Positions 28,134-38,717 of a DNA stretch of 64,000 nucleotides are shown here, piece after piece. Positions within the stretch are counted from its first letter, which is position 1, and every line of letters starts with the position of its first letter. The notes under the pieces are model-generated. The model did no database searches. It saw only the letters and a program-made list of their open reading frames with translations, and was not told the origin of the DNA. The stretch is from the NCBI RefSeq assembly GCF_038039215.1, contig NZ_JBBPCL010000001.1:4340001-4404000 (forward strand). The letters run 5' to 3'. The stretch is from Pseudonocardia sp. T1-2H (GTDB lineage Bacteria; Actinomycetota; Actinomycetes; Mycobacteriales; Pseudonocardiaceae). The translations under genes were made by a program, and so were the position numbers.

Positions 28134-28994
28134 ATGTCGGGCGGGATCGGGGATGTGGCGGGCGTGGTACTGGCCGGCGGGCGGTCCTCGCGGATGGGCA
28201 CGTCGAAGGCCGCCCTCGAGTGGCACGGATCCACCCTGTTGTACCGGACGGCGGCGCTCCTCGCCCGCACCGTCGACGGCCCGGTGGTCGTCGTCGCGGC
28301 GCCCGGGCAGGAGCTGCCGGAGCTGCCCGCCGGAGTCGCGGTCGTGGCGGACCCGGTCGAGGGGGTCGGCCCGATGCAGGGCATCGCCACCGGGCTGGCG
28401 GCGCTCGCCGAGAAGGCACCGGCGGCGTTCGTCTGTTCCACGGACATGCCGTTCCTGCATCCCGCGTTCGTCCGGCGCGTGCTGCGCGGCCTCGACGGGC
28501 CGGGCACCGACGTCGCGCTGCCGTTCGCCCTCGGCTTCCGGCAGCCCCTGGCCGCCGCTTACAGAACCGCGCTGGCCGGGCTGATCGCGTCGTTGATCGC
28601 GCAGGGTCGCAGCCGGCCGGGGATGCTCTACGAGCACTGCACCGTGACCCGCCTCGACGACGCCGACCTGCTCGCCGACGCCGACGTCGCCCGGCTCGAT
28701 CCGGACCTGGACTCCGTCGTCAACGTCAACGCCCCCGACGACTACGCGGCGGCTCGGGCCCGGTTGCCCGCGGAGGTCGTGGTGGAATGCTTCGGCGCGC
28801 TGGCCGGTGGCGGCCGGCGCGGCCCGCACCGGGTCCGCGTCGCCACGCTCGGGGATGCCGCTGCCGCCGTCGAGCTCGACCTGGACCGGCACGTCGTCGC
28901 GGCACTCAACGGCGACCGGATCACGCGCGACCCGTTGTTGCCCCTGGTGGCCGGCGACACGGTCGCCTTCATCTCCGCCGACGCGGGCGGCTGA
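28134..28994 (+). CDS. mobA: MobA-MoaD fusion: molybdopterin guanylyltransferase with C-terminal ubiquitin-like sulfur carrier
   Basis: The 286-residue protein combines two cofactor-synthesis steps. Residues 1-210 are MobA: nucleotide-binding GVVLAGGRSSRMG at 10-22 with K25, then STDMPFLHP and NVNAPDDYAAA near the end of the domain. MobA attaches GMP to the pterin. Residues about 214-286 are a MoaD/ThiS-like beta-grasp domain (VVVECFGALAGG, then LVAGDTVAFISADAGG) ending exactly in Gly-Gly, the thiocarboxylation site. The start is ATG 28134, without a clear ribosome site, so a leaderless transcript is possible. It is the first gene of the aldehyde/formate oxidoreductase block and could supply sulfur and GMP for its cofactor. 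Confidence 0.85.
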   Translation: MSGGIGDVAGVVLAGGRSSRMGTSKAALEWHGSTLLYRTAALLARTVDGPVVVVAAPGQELPELPAGVAVVADPVEGVGPMQGIATGLAALAEKAPAAFVCSTDMPFLHPAFVRRVLRGLDGPGTDVALPFALGFRQPLAAAYRTALAGLIASLIAQGRSRPGMLYEHCTVTRLDDADLLADADVARLDPDLDSVVNVNAPDDYAAARARLPAEVVVECFGALAGGGRRGPHRVRVATLGDAAAAVELDLDRHVVAALNGDRITRDPLLPLVAGDTVAFISADAGG

Positions 28995-29015
28995 CGGGCG
29001 CCTACAGTCGTAGTC

Positions 29016-30815
29016 ATGACGGCAGGCGGCTACTTCGGGCGGGCGCTGGTCGTCGACGTCCGCGGGGGTACGGTCGTCGGTACTCCGCTGGACCTCGACG
29101 AGCGTGTGCTGCGCGCCTATCTCGGCGGCGTCGGGCTGGGCACCTGGTTGATGCACCGGCTCGCGCCGCCCGGCGTCGACCCGCTGGCCCCGGCCGCCCC
29201 ACTCGCGTTCGTGTTCTCCCCGCTGGTCGGCACGCCGCTGACCACCAGCGCGAAGTTCGCCGTGGTGGCCACCTCTCCCCTGACGGGCCTCCTCACCGAC
29301 GCACTGGCGTCGAGCCAGTTCGCCATCGCCGGCAAGCTCACCGGCCACGACGCCATCGTGGTGCGCGGCCGCGCCGACGTGCTGTCGGCCGTGCTCGTCG
29401 ACGCCCAGGGCGTACGCCTGGAACCGTGTCCGGAGCTGGCCGGGACGGCCGCCGCCGAGGCCGAGACCGCGCTGTCGGCGCGGTTCGGACGCGGTTGGCG
29501 CAGCGCCGCGATCGGCCCGGCCGGGGAACGCGGGGTCCGCTTCGCCACGATCAGCCACGACGGCCGCCACGCCGGTCGCGGCGGGCTGGGGGCGGTGCTC
29601 GGCGCCAAGAACATCAAGGCCGTGCTGGTGAAGGCAGGCACCAAGGCGGCCGTCGCCGACGCCCCCGCGGTCCTGGCCGCGGCCCGTGACCTGCGGGGAC
29701 GCAGCTTCGGACCGGCCACGAAGAAGTACCGCGAGCTGGGCACGCTGGCCAACCTGCTCGCGTTCAACGCGGTTTCGACGCTGCCCACCCGCAACTTCAC
29801 CGCCGCCACGTTCGACGGCGCGCCGAAGCTCGCCGCCGAGGAGCTGCACGAACTGCGCGGGGTGGCCCGCAACAGCTGCGCGTCGTGCTCGATCGGCTGC
29901 GAGCACATCTACTCCCGGCGCGGGGGCGGGTCGCAGCGCATGGAGTACGAGAACGTGTTCGCGCTCGGCCCGATGTGCGGTGTATCGGATCCCGACGACG
30001 TGTTCGCGGCCAGCGCTCGCTGCGACGAGCTGGGCATCGACACGATCTCCGCGGGCGGCACGATCGCGTGGGCGATGGAGTGCGCCGAGCGCGGCCTGAT
30101 CGACGCGCCGTGGCTGCGCTTCGGCGACGGCACCGCCCTGCTGCGTGCCCTGGAGCTGATCGGCACCCGCGAGCCGGGGCTCGGCGAGCTGCTGGCACAG
30201 GGCTCCCGGCACGCGGCCGGGGTGGTGGGGGCGGGGTCGATCGACTTCGCGCCGCAGGTCAAGGGCCTGGAGCTGCCCGGCTACGAGCCGCGCACGCTGC
30301 AGGCGATGGCGCTCGGGCTCGCGGTGAACTCGCGCGGTGCCGACCACAACCGCTCGGGCGCCTACGAGGCCGACCTCTCCGGTGAGGTCGATCGGCTCGA
30401 CGGCGGCGATCCGCACGTCGTGGCCGCGATCGGTACCGAGGACCGGGCTGCGGTGATGGACTCCATGATCCTCTGCAAGTTCCTGCGGGGGGTGTTCACC
30501 GATCCCTTCACCGAGTGGGCGGCCCTGCTGGCCCCCGTCACCGGCTGGGCGCTCGACGCCGACGAGCTGCGGGCCACCGCGCGGCGGATCGTCACCGCCA
30601 AGCGGGCCTTCAATCTGCGCGCGGGTGCGACGGCCGCCGACGACACGCTGCCCGCGCGGATGCTCGAGACCCCGCTGGTGCTCGCGTCGGGACGGTCGGC
30701 CGCCCTCACCGCCGCGACCCTGGGGTCGATGGTGGCCGGCTACTACGCCGCCCGGGGCTGGGACGCCGACGGCAGGCCGTCCGCCGGCGACCTCGGCGGG
30801 CTGCTACTGGACTAA
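29016..30815 (+). CDS. aor: Aldehyde:ferredoxin oxidoreductase (tungsten-pterin family)
   Basis: The 599-residue protein follows the AOR family from end to end: GYFGRALVVDV at the start, FSPLVGTPLTTSAKFAVVAT, AVLGAKNIKAVLVK, and the 4Fe-4S ligands C288, C291 and C295 (CASCSIGC) with C487 (LCKFLRG). It also has GLAVNSRGADHNRSGAYE near the pterin site. Characterised members bind a tungsten bis-pterin and interconvert aldehydes and carboxylates. It is cytoplasmic. The gene lies 21 bases after mobA-moaD and 40 before the formate dehydrogenase subunit. No separate small ferredoxin subunit gene is present, so electrons may pass to the FeS-rich N-terminus of the next protein (inference). Confidence 0.93.
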   Translation: MTAGGYFGRALVVDVRGGTVVGTPLDLDERVLRAYLGGVGLGTWLMHRLAPPGVDPLAPAAPLAFVFSPLVGTPLTTSAKFAVVATSPLTGLLTDALASSQFAIAGKLTGHDAIVVRGRADVLSAVLVDAQGVRLEPCPELAGTAAAEAETALSARFGRGWRSAAIGPAGERGVRFATISHDGRHAGRGGLGAVLGAKNIKAVLVKAGTKAAVADAPAVLAAARDLRGRSFGPATKKYRELGTLANLLAFNAVSTLPTRNFTAATFDGAPKLAAEELHELRGVARNSCASCSIGCEHIYSRRGGGSQRMEYENVFALGPMCGVSDPDDVFAASARCDELGIDTISAGGTIAWAMECAERGLIDAPWLRFGDGTALLRALELIGTREPGLGELLAQGSRHAAGVVGAGSIDFAPQVKGLELPGYEPRTLQAMALGLAVNSRGADHNRSGAYEADLSGEVDRLDGGDPHVVAAIGTEDRAAVMDSMILCKFLRGVFTDPFTEWAALLAPVTGWALDADELRATARRIVTAKRAFNLRAGATAADDTLPARMLETPLVLASGRSAALTAATLGSMVAGYYAARGWDADGRPSAGDLGGLLLD

Positions 30816-30855
30816 GGTCGACGTGTCCGCGCTCACAGTCGATCCGGGGGGACAC

Positions 30856-33786
30856 ATGACCACGCTCCACGAGCCGTCCGCACCCACGGCCGCCTCGACC
30901 GTCACCGCGACGATCGACGGCCGCGAGGTCACCGTTCCCGACGGCACCACGATCTTCGACGCGGCCCGGCAGGCCGGGATCGACATCCCCGTGCTGTGTC
31001 ACGACGAGCGTTACGACCCCGTCGGTGTGTGCCGCATGTGCGTCGTGGACACGGGTGGCCGCGTGTTCGCCGCGGCCTGCGTCCGCCCGTGCGAGGACGG
31101 CATGACGGTCACGACGACGAGCGCGGAACTGGAGCGCAACCGCGCCACCCTGACCGAACTGCTGGTGTCGGATCAGCCGGTTCGCGCCGAGGATCCCAAG
31201 CAGACCACCACCGGCGACAACCTCCTGCTCGCCCTCGCCGACGGCTTCGGCGTGGCCCGCGAGTCCACGGAGCTGCCGTGCGGTTCCGGTCGCGGCACCG
31301 ACTCGTCGAACCCGGTGATCGACGTCGACCACGACGCCTGCATCCTCTGCGACCGCTGCGTCCGAGCCTGTGACGACATCCAGGGCAACGACGTCATCGG
31401 CCGGTCGGGCAAGGGCTACTCCACGCGCATCGCGTTCGACCTGAACGACCCGATGGGCAGCTCCTCGTGCGTCACGTGCGGCGAGTGCGTGCAGGCCTGC
31501 CCGACCGGGGCGCTGACCAACAAGCCCATCCGCGGCATCCCGATCCGCCCGCGCGAGGAGCTCGACGCCGTCGACTCCGTGTGCCCCTACTGCGGGGTCG
31601 GCTGCGCCCTGACCTACTACGTCGACCGCGAGCACGGCGCCATCGCCTTCGCCGAGGGCCGGGACCAGCCCGGATCGCAGAGCCGGCTGTGTGTGAAGGG
31701 CCGCTACGGCTGGGACTACTCCGCGTCGCCGCAGCGTCTGACGGTGCCGCTGATCCGCGTCGACGCCGCGTACCCGAAGGGCCCGCTCTCGGCCGACGTC
31801 CGCGGCGACGGCGCCGGGGGCACCCACAACGACCGCGGCCGGGCCGGTGACGGGGGCAACCGCAGCGGCGGGGGCCGCAAGGACGGGCGGCCGGGCAAGG
31901 ACCGGGGCCGCAAGCCCGGCGGCCTCGTGGACTACGACGAGGTGCTGCCCTACTTCCGCGAAGCCACCTGGGACGAGGCGCTCGATCTCATCGCGCGCCG
32001 CCTGACGGAGGTGCACGCGGCGGGCGGGCCGGGCGCGATCGCCGGGTTCGGTTCGGCGAAGTGCTCCAACGAGGAGGCCTACCTCTTCCAGAAGCTGATC
32101 CGCACGGGCTTCGGCACCAACAACGTCGACCACTGCACCCGGCTGTGCCACGCCTCGAGTGTCGCGGCGCTGTTCGAGGGCGTCGGCTCGGGCGCGGTGT
32201 CCACCACCTACGGCGACGTCGTCAACGCCGACGTCGTGATCATCACCGGCTCCAACCCCACCGCCAACCACCCCGTGGCGAGCTCCTTCTTCAAGCAGGC
32301 CCGCCGGCGCGGCACGAAGATCGTCTACGTGGACCCGCGCGCGTCGACCGTGGCCGAGCACGCCGACATCTTCGTGCAGCTCAAGCCCGGCACCGACGTG
32401 GCCTTCTACAACGCGGTGATGCACGAGATCATCCGGCTCGGGCTGATCGACCGCGAGTTCATCGCCGGGCGCACGTCCAACTACGACGAGCTCGCCCGGA
32501 CCGTCGCCGACTACCCGCCGGAGCGCGCCGCGCAGATCACCGGCGTGGACGCCGACACGATCCGTCTCGTCGCGAGGTTGTGGGGCGAGGCGGGGGCCGC
32601 GGTCGTCTACTGGGGCATGGGGATCTCCCAGCACACCACCGGCACCGACAACGCCCGCTGCCTCATCGCGCTGTGCTCGATCACCGGCCAGGTCGGGCGT
32701 CCGGGCACCGGCCTGCACCCGCTGCGCGGGCAGAACAACGTGCAGGGCGCCTCGGACGCCGGGCTGATCCCGATGTTCTACCCCGACTACCAGGGCGTCG
32801 ACCGCGAGGCCACGCAGGCCCGCTTCGAGGAGGCGTGGGGCACGGCGCTCAACCCGAACCGCGGCCTGACCGTCACGGAGATCATCAAGTCGGCGCTGCA
32901 GCCCGACGGCGTGCGCGGCATGTACATGCTCGGCGAGAACCCGTTCCTGTCCGATCCGAACATCAACAAGGTGCGCAAGGCGCTGTCGGCGCTGGACTTC
33001 CTGGTGGTGCAGGACATCTTCCTCACCGAGACCGCCGAGTTCGCCGACGTGATCCTCCCCGCCACCTCCTACCTGGAGAAGGACGGCACGTACACCAACA
33101 CCGACCGCCGGGTGCAGCTCGGCCGCAAGGTGATGGACGCCCCCGGGCAGGCCCGCCCGGACTGGGAGATCGTGCAGGACATCGCCCGGCGCATCGGGCT
33201 GGACTGGGACTACGGCGCTCCCAGCGAGGTGTTCGACGAGATGGTGGCGCTGATGCCGTCGTACACCAATCTGGCCTACGACAATCTCGGGCTCTCGGGG
33301 AAGCTGTACCCGAACGCCGATCCCGAGCACTCCGACGGCACGGTCGTCATGTTCGACGAGCACTTCAACACCGACGACGGCCTCGCGCACCTCGTCCCCG
33401 CGCAGTGGTTGCCGGCCAAGGAGCTACCCGACGCGGAGTACCCGCTGGTGCTCAACACGGGACGGCTGCTGGAGCATTGGCACACCGGCTCGATGACCCG
33501 TCGGTCGTTCGCGCTCGACGCCATCTCGCCGGCGGCCGAGGTCTACATGCACCCCAAGGACGCGGCCGACCGTGGCCTCGCCCACGGCGAGATGGTGCGG
33601 GCCCGGTCGCGACGCGGGGCCATCGAGCTGCTCGTGCGGGTCAGCCACCGCGAGCAGCTGGGCAACGTCTTCATCCCGTTCCACTTCCGGGAGGCCGCGG
33701 CCAACCTCCTGACCATCGACGAGATCGACCCGGTCGGGAAGATCCCCGAGTTCAAGTTCTGCGCGGTGCAGGTGGAGGCGCTGTGA
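30856..33786 (+). CDS. Formate dehydrogenase alpha subunit, NAD-type, cysteine at the metal site
   Basis: The 976-residue subunit has a NuoG-like N-terminus: a 2Fe-2S set C48, C59, C62, C75; two 4Fe-4S sets starting at C162 (CILCDRCVRAC) and C205 (CVTCGECVQAC). The catalytic part starts with the 4Fe-4S set C243, C246, C250, C279 (CPYCGVGC; RLCVKG). The metal ligand is Cys431 followed by His432 (CTRLCHAS), so no selenocysteine is needed. The C-terminal molybdopterin-dinucleotide domain is complete. An unusual Gly/Arg-rich insertion lies at about 316-357. GGGGGGAC precedes the ATG. With the next gene it resembles NAD-dependent formate dehydrogenases (FdsABG type). Metal could be Mo or W. Confidence 0.92.
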   Translation: MTTLHEPSAPTAASTVTATIDGREVTVPDGTTIFDAARQAGIDIPVLCHDERYDPVGVCRMCVVDTGGRVFAAACVRPCEDGMTVTTTSAELERNRATLTELLVSDQPVRAEDPKQTTTGDNLLLALADGFGVARESTELPCGSGRGTDSSNPVIDVDHDACILCDRCVRACDDIQGNDVIGRSGKGYSTRIAFDLNDPMGSSSCVTCGECVQACPTGALTNKPIRGIPIRPREELDAVDSVCPYCGVGCALTYYVDREHGAIAFAEGRDQPGSQSRLCVKGRYGWDYSASPQRLTVPLIRVDAAYPKGPLSADVRGDGAGGTHNDRGRAGDGGNRSGGGRKDGRPGKDRGRKPGGLVDYDEVLPYFREATWDEALDLIARRLTEVHAAGGPGAIAGFGSAKCSNEEAYLFQKLIRTGFGTNNVDHCTRLCHASSVAALFEGVGSGAVSTTYGDVVNADVVIITGSNPTANHPVASSFFKQARRRGTKIVYVDPRASTVAEHADIFVQLKPGTDVAFYNAVMHEIIRLGLIDREFIAGRTSNYDELARTVADYPPERAAQITGVDADTIRLVARLWGEAGAAVVYWGMGISQHTTGTDNARCLIALCSITGQVGRPGTGLHPLRGQNNVQGASDAGLIPMFYPDYQGVDREATQARFEEAWGTALNPNRGLTVTEIIKSALQPDGVRGMYMLGENPFLSDPNINKVRKALSALDFLVVQDIFLTETAEFADVILPATSYLEKDGTYTNTDRRVQLGRKVMDAPGQARPDWEIVQDIARRIGLDWDYGAPSEVFDEMVALMPSYTNLAYDNLGLSGKLYPNADPEHSDGTVVMFDEHFNTDDGLAHLVPAQWLPAKELPDAEYPLVLNTGRLLEHWHTGSMTRRSFALDAISPAAEVYMHPKDAADRGLAHGEMVRARSRRGAIELLVRVSHREQLGNVFIPFHFREAAANLLTIDEIDPVGKIPEFKFCAVQVEAL

Positions 33787-33823
33787 CGCCCGCCGACGTG
33801 CTCGTTTCCGCGGAGGCGGCATC

Positions 33824-35539
33824 ATGACAGCAGTTCAGCCCAGGGTTCCCGGTGTCGAGGCCCGGGCCGGGAAGTTCCCCGGGCCGTCGCTGATCCCGGC
33901 GCTCAACGCGATCCAGGCCCGCCTCGGCTGGCTCCCCCGCGAGGAGCTGGAGGAGCTGGCCCGCGACACCAGGCGGCCGCGCTACGAGATCGAGGGCCTG
34001 ATCTCGTTCTACCCGCATTTCCGAACCACCCCGCCGGCGAAGGTGGCGCTGCACGCGTGCCACGACCTGCCGTGCTTCCTGCGTGACGGCGAGGCCCGGA
34101 TCGCGGAGCTGCGCGAGCGCTACGGCGAGGCCGGGACCGACAACCGGGGCGACGTCGAGCTCGTCGAGGTCTCGTGCCTGGGCCGCTGCGACATCGCACC
34201 CGCGGTGGCCGTCAACGAGCGGCCGGCGCCTCTGTCGTCCGTCGACGAGCTGGTGGCCGACGCCCGCGGCGACGACGGCGTCGGTGACGCGGTCGCCGTG
34301 CTGCGCGACGAGCCGTGGCCCAACGACCCCTATCCCGCCGGCTCCGATGTCGGTTCCCGGTACGCGACGCTGCGGGCCCTGCTCGACGGCTCGCTCGACG
34401 CCGACGACATCGTCGCGACGCTCAAGGACTCCGGTCTGCGCGGCATGGGCGGCGCCGGCTTCCCCACCGGCCAGAAGTGGGAGCTGGTGCGCGGGACGCA
34501 GCCCGGCAGCACCAAGTACGTCGTCTGCAACGCCGACGAGTCCGAGCCCGGCACGTTCAAGGACCGGCAGATCCTCGCCACCCAGCCGCACCTGGTGCTG
34601 GAAGGTCTGTTGCTGGGCATGGTCGTGGTGGGGGCGGAGGAGGGCTGGGTCTTCATCCGGCACGAGTACGGCCCCGAGGAGCACGTGCTGCGGGCCGAGA
34701 TCGACGCCCTGCGCGAGGCCGGCCTCGTCGGACCAGGACGGCAGGTCGACGTCTTCGTCTCCCCCGGCGGCTACATCCTCGGCGAGGAGACCGCGCTGCT
34801 GGAGTGCATGGAGGGCCATCGCGGCGAGCCCCGCAACAAGCCTCCGTTCCCCGGCAACTACGGGCTCTACGGCCGCCCCACCCTGATGAACTCCGTCGAG
34901 ACCTTCGCCGACGTGCCCGTGATCGTGCAGCGCGGGGCGCAGTGGTGGGCCGACCAGGGACTCGGCGAGTCGGTGGGCTGGAAGTTCTTCGCCGTGTCCG
35001 GTCACGTCGAGAAGCCGGACGTCTACTGCGTGCCGATGGGCACCACGGTCGGCGCTCTGATCGATCTGGCCGGCGGGGTGAGCGAGGGCAGACAGGTCGG
35101 GGCGGTCCAGCCGGGCGGGGCGTCGTCGAACTTCATCGGGCCCGACCAGCTGGACCTGGCCCTCGACTTCGGCTCCGCGGCGAAGGCGGGCACGATGCTG
35201 GGCTCCGGCGCGGTCGTGGTGCTCGCGGAGGGCACCGACCTGCTCACGGCGTCGACCAACGTGCTGCGGTTCTTCCGCAACGAGTCCTGCGGGAAGTGCG
35301 TGCCCTGCCGGGTCGGCTCGACCAAGGCCCACGAACTGCTGGTCGGTCGCTCCACCCTCGACGACGACGAGCGCGCGCAGGTCCTGCGGCTGGAGGAGGC
35401 CATGCGCAAGACGTCCATCTGCGGCCTCGGGCAGGTGGCACTGGGCCCGGTGGTGAGCGTGCTCGGCCTGGACAAGGGCGGAGCGGCGGCGCGCGACCAA
35501 CCGAAGCCGGGTGGCGCCACGGGCCAGCCTGATCGGTGA
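33824..35539 (+). CDS. NuoE-NuoF fusion: diaphorase subunit of the formate/aldehyde oxidoreductase
   Basis: The 571-residue protein fuses a NuoE-type thioredoxin-fold 2Fe-2S domain (C79, C84, C118, C122) to a NuoF-type NAD- and FMN-binding subunit. In the latter, G207-MGGAGFPTG marks the FMN/NADH site, with CNADESEPGTFKD. It has a C-terminal 4Fe-4S set C489, C492, C495 and C533 (SCGKCVPC). It should exchange electrons between the alpha subunit and NAD(H). Fusion replaces the separate FdsG and FdsB of other formate dehydrogenases. GGAGG lies before the ATG. Its position after AOR and the formate dehydrogenase gene suggests one diaphorase may serve both catalysts. Confidence 0.92.
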   Translation: MTAVQPRVPGVEARAGKFPGPSLIPALNAIQARLGWLPREELEELARDTRRPRYEIEGLISFYPHFRTTPPAKVALHACHDLPCFLRDGEARIAELRERYGEAGTDNRGDVELVEVSCLGRCDIAPAVAVNERPAPLSSVDELVADARGDDGVGDAVAVLRDEPWPNDPYPAGSDVGSRYATLRALLDGSLDADDIVATLKDSGLRGMGGAGFPTGQKWELVRGTQPGSTKYVVCNADESEPGTFKDRQILATQPHLVLEGLLLGMVVVGAEEGWVFIRHEYGPEEHVLRAEIDALREAGLVGPGRQVDVFVSPGGYILGEETALLECMEGHRGEPRNKPPFPGNYGLYGRPTLMNSVETFADVPVIVQRGAQWWADQGLGESVGWKFFAVSGHVEKPDVYCVPMGTTVGALIDLAGGVSEGRQVGAVQPGGASSNFIGPDQLDLALDFGSAAKAGTMLGSGAVVVLAEGTDLLTASTNVLRFFRNESCGKCVPCRVGSTKAHELLVGRSTLDDDERAQVLRLEEAMRKTSICGLGQVALGPVVSVLGLDKGGAAARDQPKPGGATGQPDR

Positions 35540-35610
35540 GTGAGCTTGCGAGCGAACCAGTGTCACAGCGCCCTTGCCCGAATCGCCGACCGAGCGACAG
35601 CGAGCGAGCG

Positions 35611-36830
35611 ATGAGTGGGCGGGAGTTCTTCACCACCCGCACCGTTTCCGAGGTGCTCGCCGGCTTCCGGCCCGCCCGGCGTACGGCCGTCGAGGCCGTA
35701 CCGCTGGACGCTGCGCTGCACCGCGTGCCGGTGGGGCCGGTATCGGCTGCGGCCGCGCTGCCCGGGTTTCCGCGGTCCACTGTGGACGGTTTCGCGGTAC
35801 TTGCCGCCGACACCTACGGCGCGTCGGAGGGTCTGCCGTCCTACCTCGACCTCGCCGGAGCGGTACGGATGGGGCGGGCCCCCGACATCGCCGTACCCCG
35901 GGGGGCTGCGTCGCGATGCCCACCGGCGGGGTGCTGCCCCCGGGCGCCGACGCCGTCGTCATGGTCGAGTACACCGCCGAGACGATGCCCGGCACCATCG
36001 AGGTGACCCGGCCGGTGGCGCCCGGGGCGGGGCTCGTCCGGGCCGACGAAGACGTCGCCGCCGGCGCGGACCTGGTCCCCGGCGGCCGCCCGCTCCGCGC
36101 GCCCGACCTGGGGCTGCTCGCCGCCGCCGGCGTCGTCGAGGTCGCGGTACATGCACGTCCCCGCGTGACGATCCTGTCCACCGGGGACGAGGTGGTGGCG
36201 CCGTCGACACCCGCGCTGCAGCCCGGGCAGGTGCGCGACGCCACGGCGTCCGCACTCGCGGGGCTGGTGCGTGACGCGGGCGGCGACCCGATGATCGCCG
36301 GCATCGTCCCCGACGACGCGGGCGCGCTCGGCGCTGCGCTGAAGGACGTCCTGCACGACGCCGATCTCGTCGTCGTCTCGGCGGGCTCGTCGGTCGGCGC
36401 CCGCGACGAGACCGCGGGTGCGGTGGCCGCGCTCGGCGAGATCTGGTGCCACGGCATCGCACTCAAGCCGGGCAAGCCGACATTGCTCGCCGACTGCGAC
36501 GGCGTCCCGGTGCTGGGACTGCCGGGTAACCCGCTCTCGGCCCTGGTCGTGTTCCGGCTGATCGGGGTGCCACTCGTATGGCGACTCGCCGGCTGCGCGC
36601 ACCCGCCGCCGGAGCCGTCGACCCGCGCCCGGCTCTCCCGCGATCTCCCGTCCGCCGCCGGTCGGGTCGACGTCGTACAGGTCACCGTGGCCGACGGAGT
36701 GGCGACACCGATCTTCGGACCGTCCGCGCTGCTCTCGGTGCTCACCCGCGCCGACGGCTGCCTCGTCGTGCCCGAGCCCGCTACCGGCCTCGACGCCGGC
36801 ACCGAGGTCGATGTGATGCTGTACCGATGA
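35611..36830 (+). pseudogene. moeA: MoeA-type molybdopterin molybdenumtransferase, one frame break
   Basis: MoeA inserts molybdate or tungstate into adenylylated pterin. Up to 35900 the frame gives TVSEVLAGFRPARRTAVEAV and FPRSTVDGFAVLAADTYG. From a run of six G at 35900-35905 the frame one base earlier continues with MPTGGVLPPGADAVVMVEYT, ILSTGDEVV and ALKPGKPTLL to a normal C-terminus. One lost base in the G run explains the break, probably a sequencing error. ATG 35611 is a likely start; a GTG at 35536 overlaps the preceding stop and would add a GAGCGA-rich extension. The end overlaps the next MoeA gene by four bases. Confidence 0.82.
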
Positions 36831-38717
36831 CCAGCCCGTTCGTCTCCGATGTCCCCACCGAGCAGGCCACGGCGGCGTGGCGGGCCGCGTGCAGGGCGGC
36901 GGGGTGCGCGGAGCGGGTGGACGCGGTGCGGGTGGCGGTCGGCGAGGCGGTCGGGCGGGTCACGGCCGAGCCGGTGTGGGCGCTGCGGTCCTCGCCGGCG
37001 TTCGACTCCGCCGGGATGGACGGCATCGCGGTCCGCGCGGCCGACACCGTCGGCGCCGCCGAGACCACACCGGTGTTGCTGACGGAGTTCGAGGTGGTCG
37101 ACACCGGCGACCCGCTGCCCGATGGTTACGACGCCGTCGTGATGCGCGAGCACGTGTACCACACCGGCGACGGCAAGGCCGAGCTGCGGGCCGCGGTGCC
37201 GCCCTACCAGCACGTCCGCTCGATCGGCGAGGACATCAGCGCCACCGAGCTGCTGCTGCCCGAGGGGCACCGGCTGCGGCCTGTCGATGTGGCGGCGTGC
37301 GCGGCGGCCGGGGCCGTCGAGCTGGTGGTACGACGGCAGCCGCACGTCGTGGTGATCCCGACGGGGGACGAGATCCGGCCGATCGGGACCGAGCCGGGCC
37401 CGGGCGAGATCCTCGACACCAACTCGTTGATGCTCGCTGCACAGGCCCGCGAGATCGGGTGCACCGCGCAGGTGGAGGCCATCGTCTCCGACGACCCGGA
37501 GCTGATCACTGCCGCGCTGCGGGACGCTGCAACCGGAGCCGACCTGGTGATCCTCATCGCCGGGTCGAGCGCCGGGCGCGACGACCACACGGCCCGCGTC
37601 GTCGCCGGGGCCGGGACGCTCGCCGTGCACGGGGTGGCGGTGAAGCCCGGCCATCCCGTCGTGCTCGGGACGGTCGGTGACACGCCCGTCCTCGGTGCGC
37701 CCGGCTACCCCGTCTCCGCGGCGCTGACGTTCGACATCTTCGCCGCACCGTTGCTCGCAGCCCTCGAGGGCACCGCACCACGGGAACGCCCGTCCACCCC
37801 CGCACGGCTCGCCCGCAAGCTCGCCTCGGCGATCGGCACCGACGACTGGGTACGGGTGCGGCTGGGCCGAGTGCGGGACGAGATCGTCGCGACCCCGCTC
37901 CCTCGCGGCGCGGGGGTGCTCACGTCGCTCGTGCGCGCCGACGGCCTGCTCGTCGTGCCGGCCGGGCTGGAGGGCCACCACGCCGGTGAACAGGTCCGGG
38001 TCGAGCTTCTTCGCGGGCTGGGCGAGATCGGCCGCACCATCGTCGCGATCGGATCGCACGACCTCGTGCTGGACGTGTCCGCCTCCGCGCTACGCGCTGC
38101 TGACCCGCTGATCACCCTGGCCTCGTCCAACGTCGGCTCGCTCGGCGGCCTGGTCGCGCTGCGCGACGGACTGTGCCACCTCGCCGGGTCGCACCTGCTG
38201 GACCCGGACACCGGCGAGTACACGCTGCCGTACGTGGATCGGCTGCTCGGCTCGTCGGGGATCGCAGTGGTCCGCCTGGTGCACCGCGACCAGGGCCTGA
38301 TCGTCGCGCCCGGCAACCCGTTGGGCCTCTCCGGCATCGAGGACCTACCCCGCGCGCGCTATGTCAACAGGCAGCGGGGCGCGGGCACGCGGGCGCTGCT
38401 CGACCACGAGCTCCGCAACCGCGGCATCGACCCGGCGCAGGTCTCGGGCTACTCCCGGGAGGAGCACACCCACCTTGCCGTCGCAGCCGCGGTCAGCGCC
38501 GGGCGTGCCGATGCCGGGATGGGCATCCTCGCGGCGGCCCGCGCGTTCGGGTTGGACTTCGTCCCCGTCGCCCGTGAGCCCTACGACCTGGTCCTGCGCA
38601 CGGACACATTCGACGACGAGCTGCTCGCCCCCTTGTGGGCGTTGCTCGAACGACCCGAGTTCCGGGCCGGCGTAGAGGCATTGGGCGGGTACTCGTGCGC
38701 CGAGACCGGGCGTCGCA

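Noticed and set aside
30706..33390. An 894-codon open frame antisense to the formate dehydrogenase subunit
   Set aside because: Same reason: composition artefact opposite a fully conserved gene.
30856..33786. Selenocysteine formate dehydrogenase
   Set aside because: The metal-ligand codon at residue 431 is TGC (Cys) and no in-frame TGA is present.
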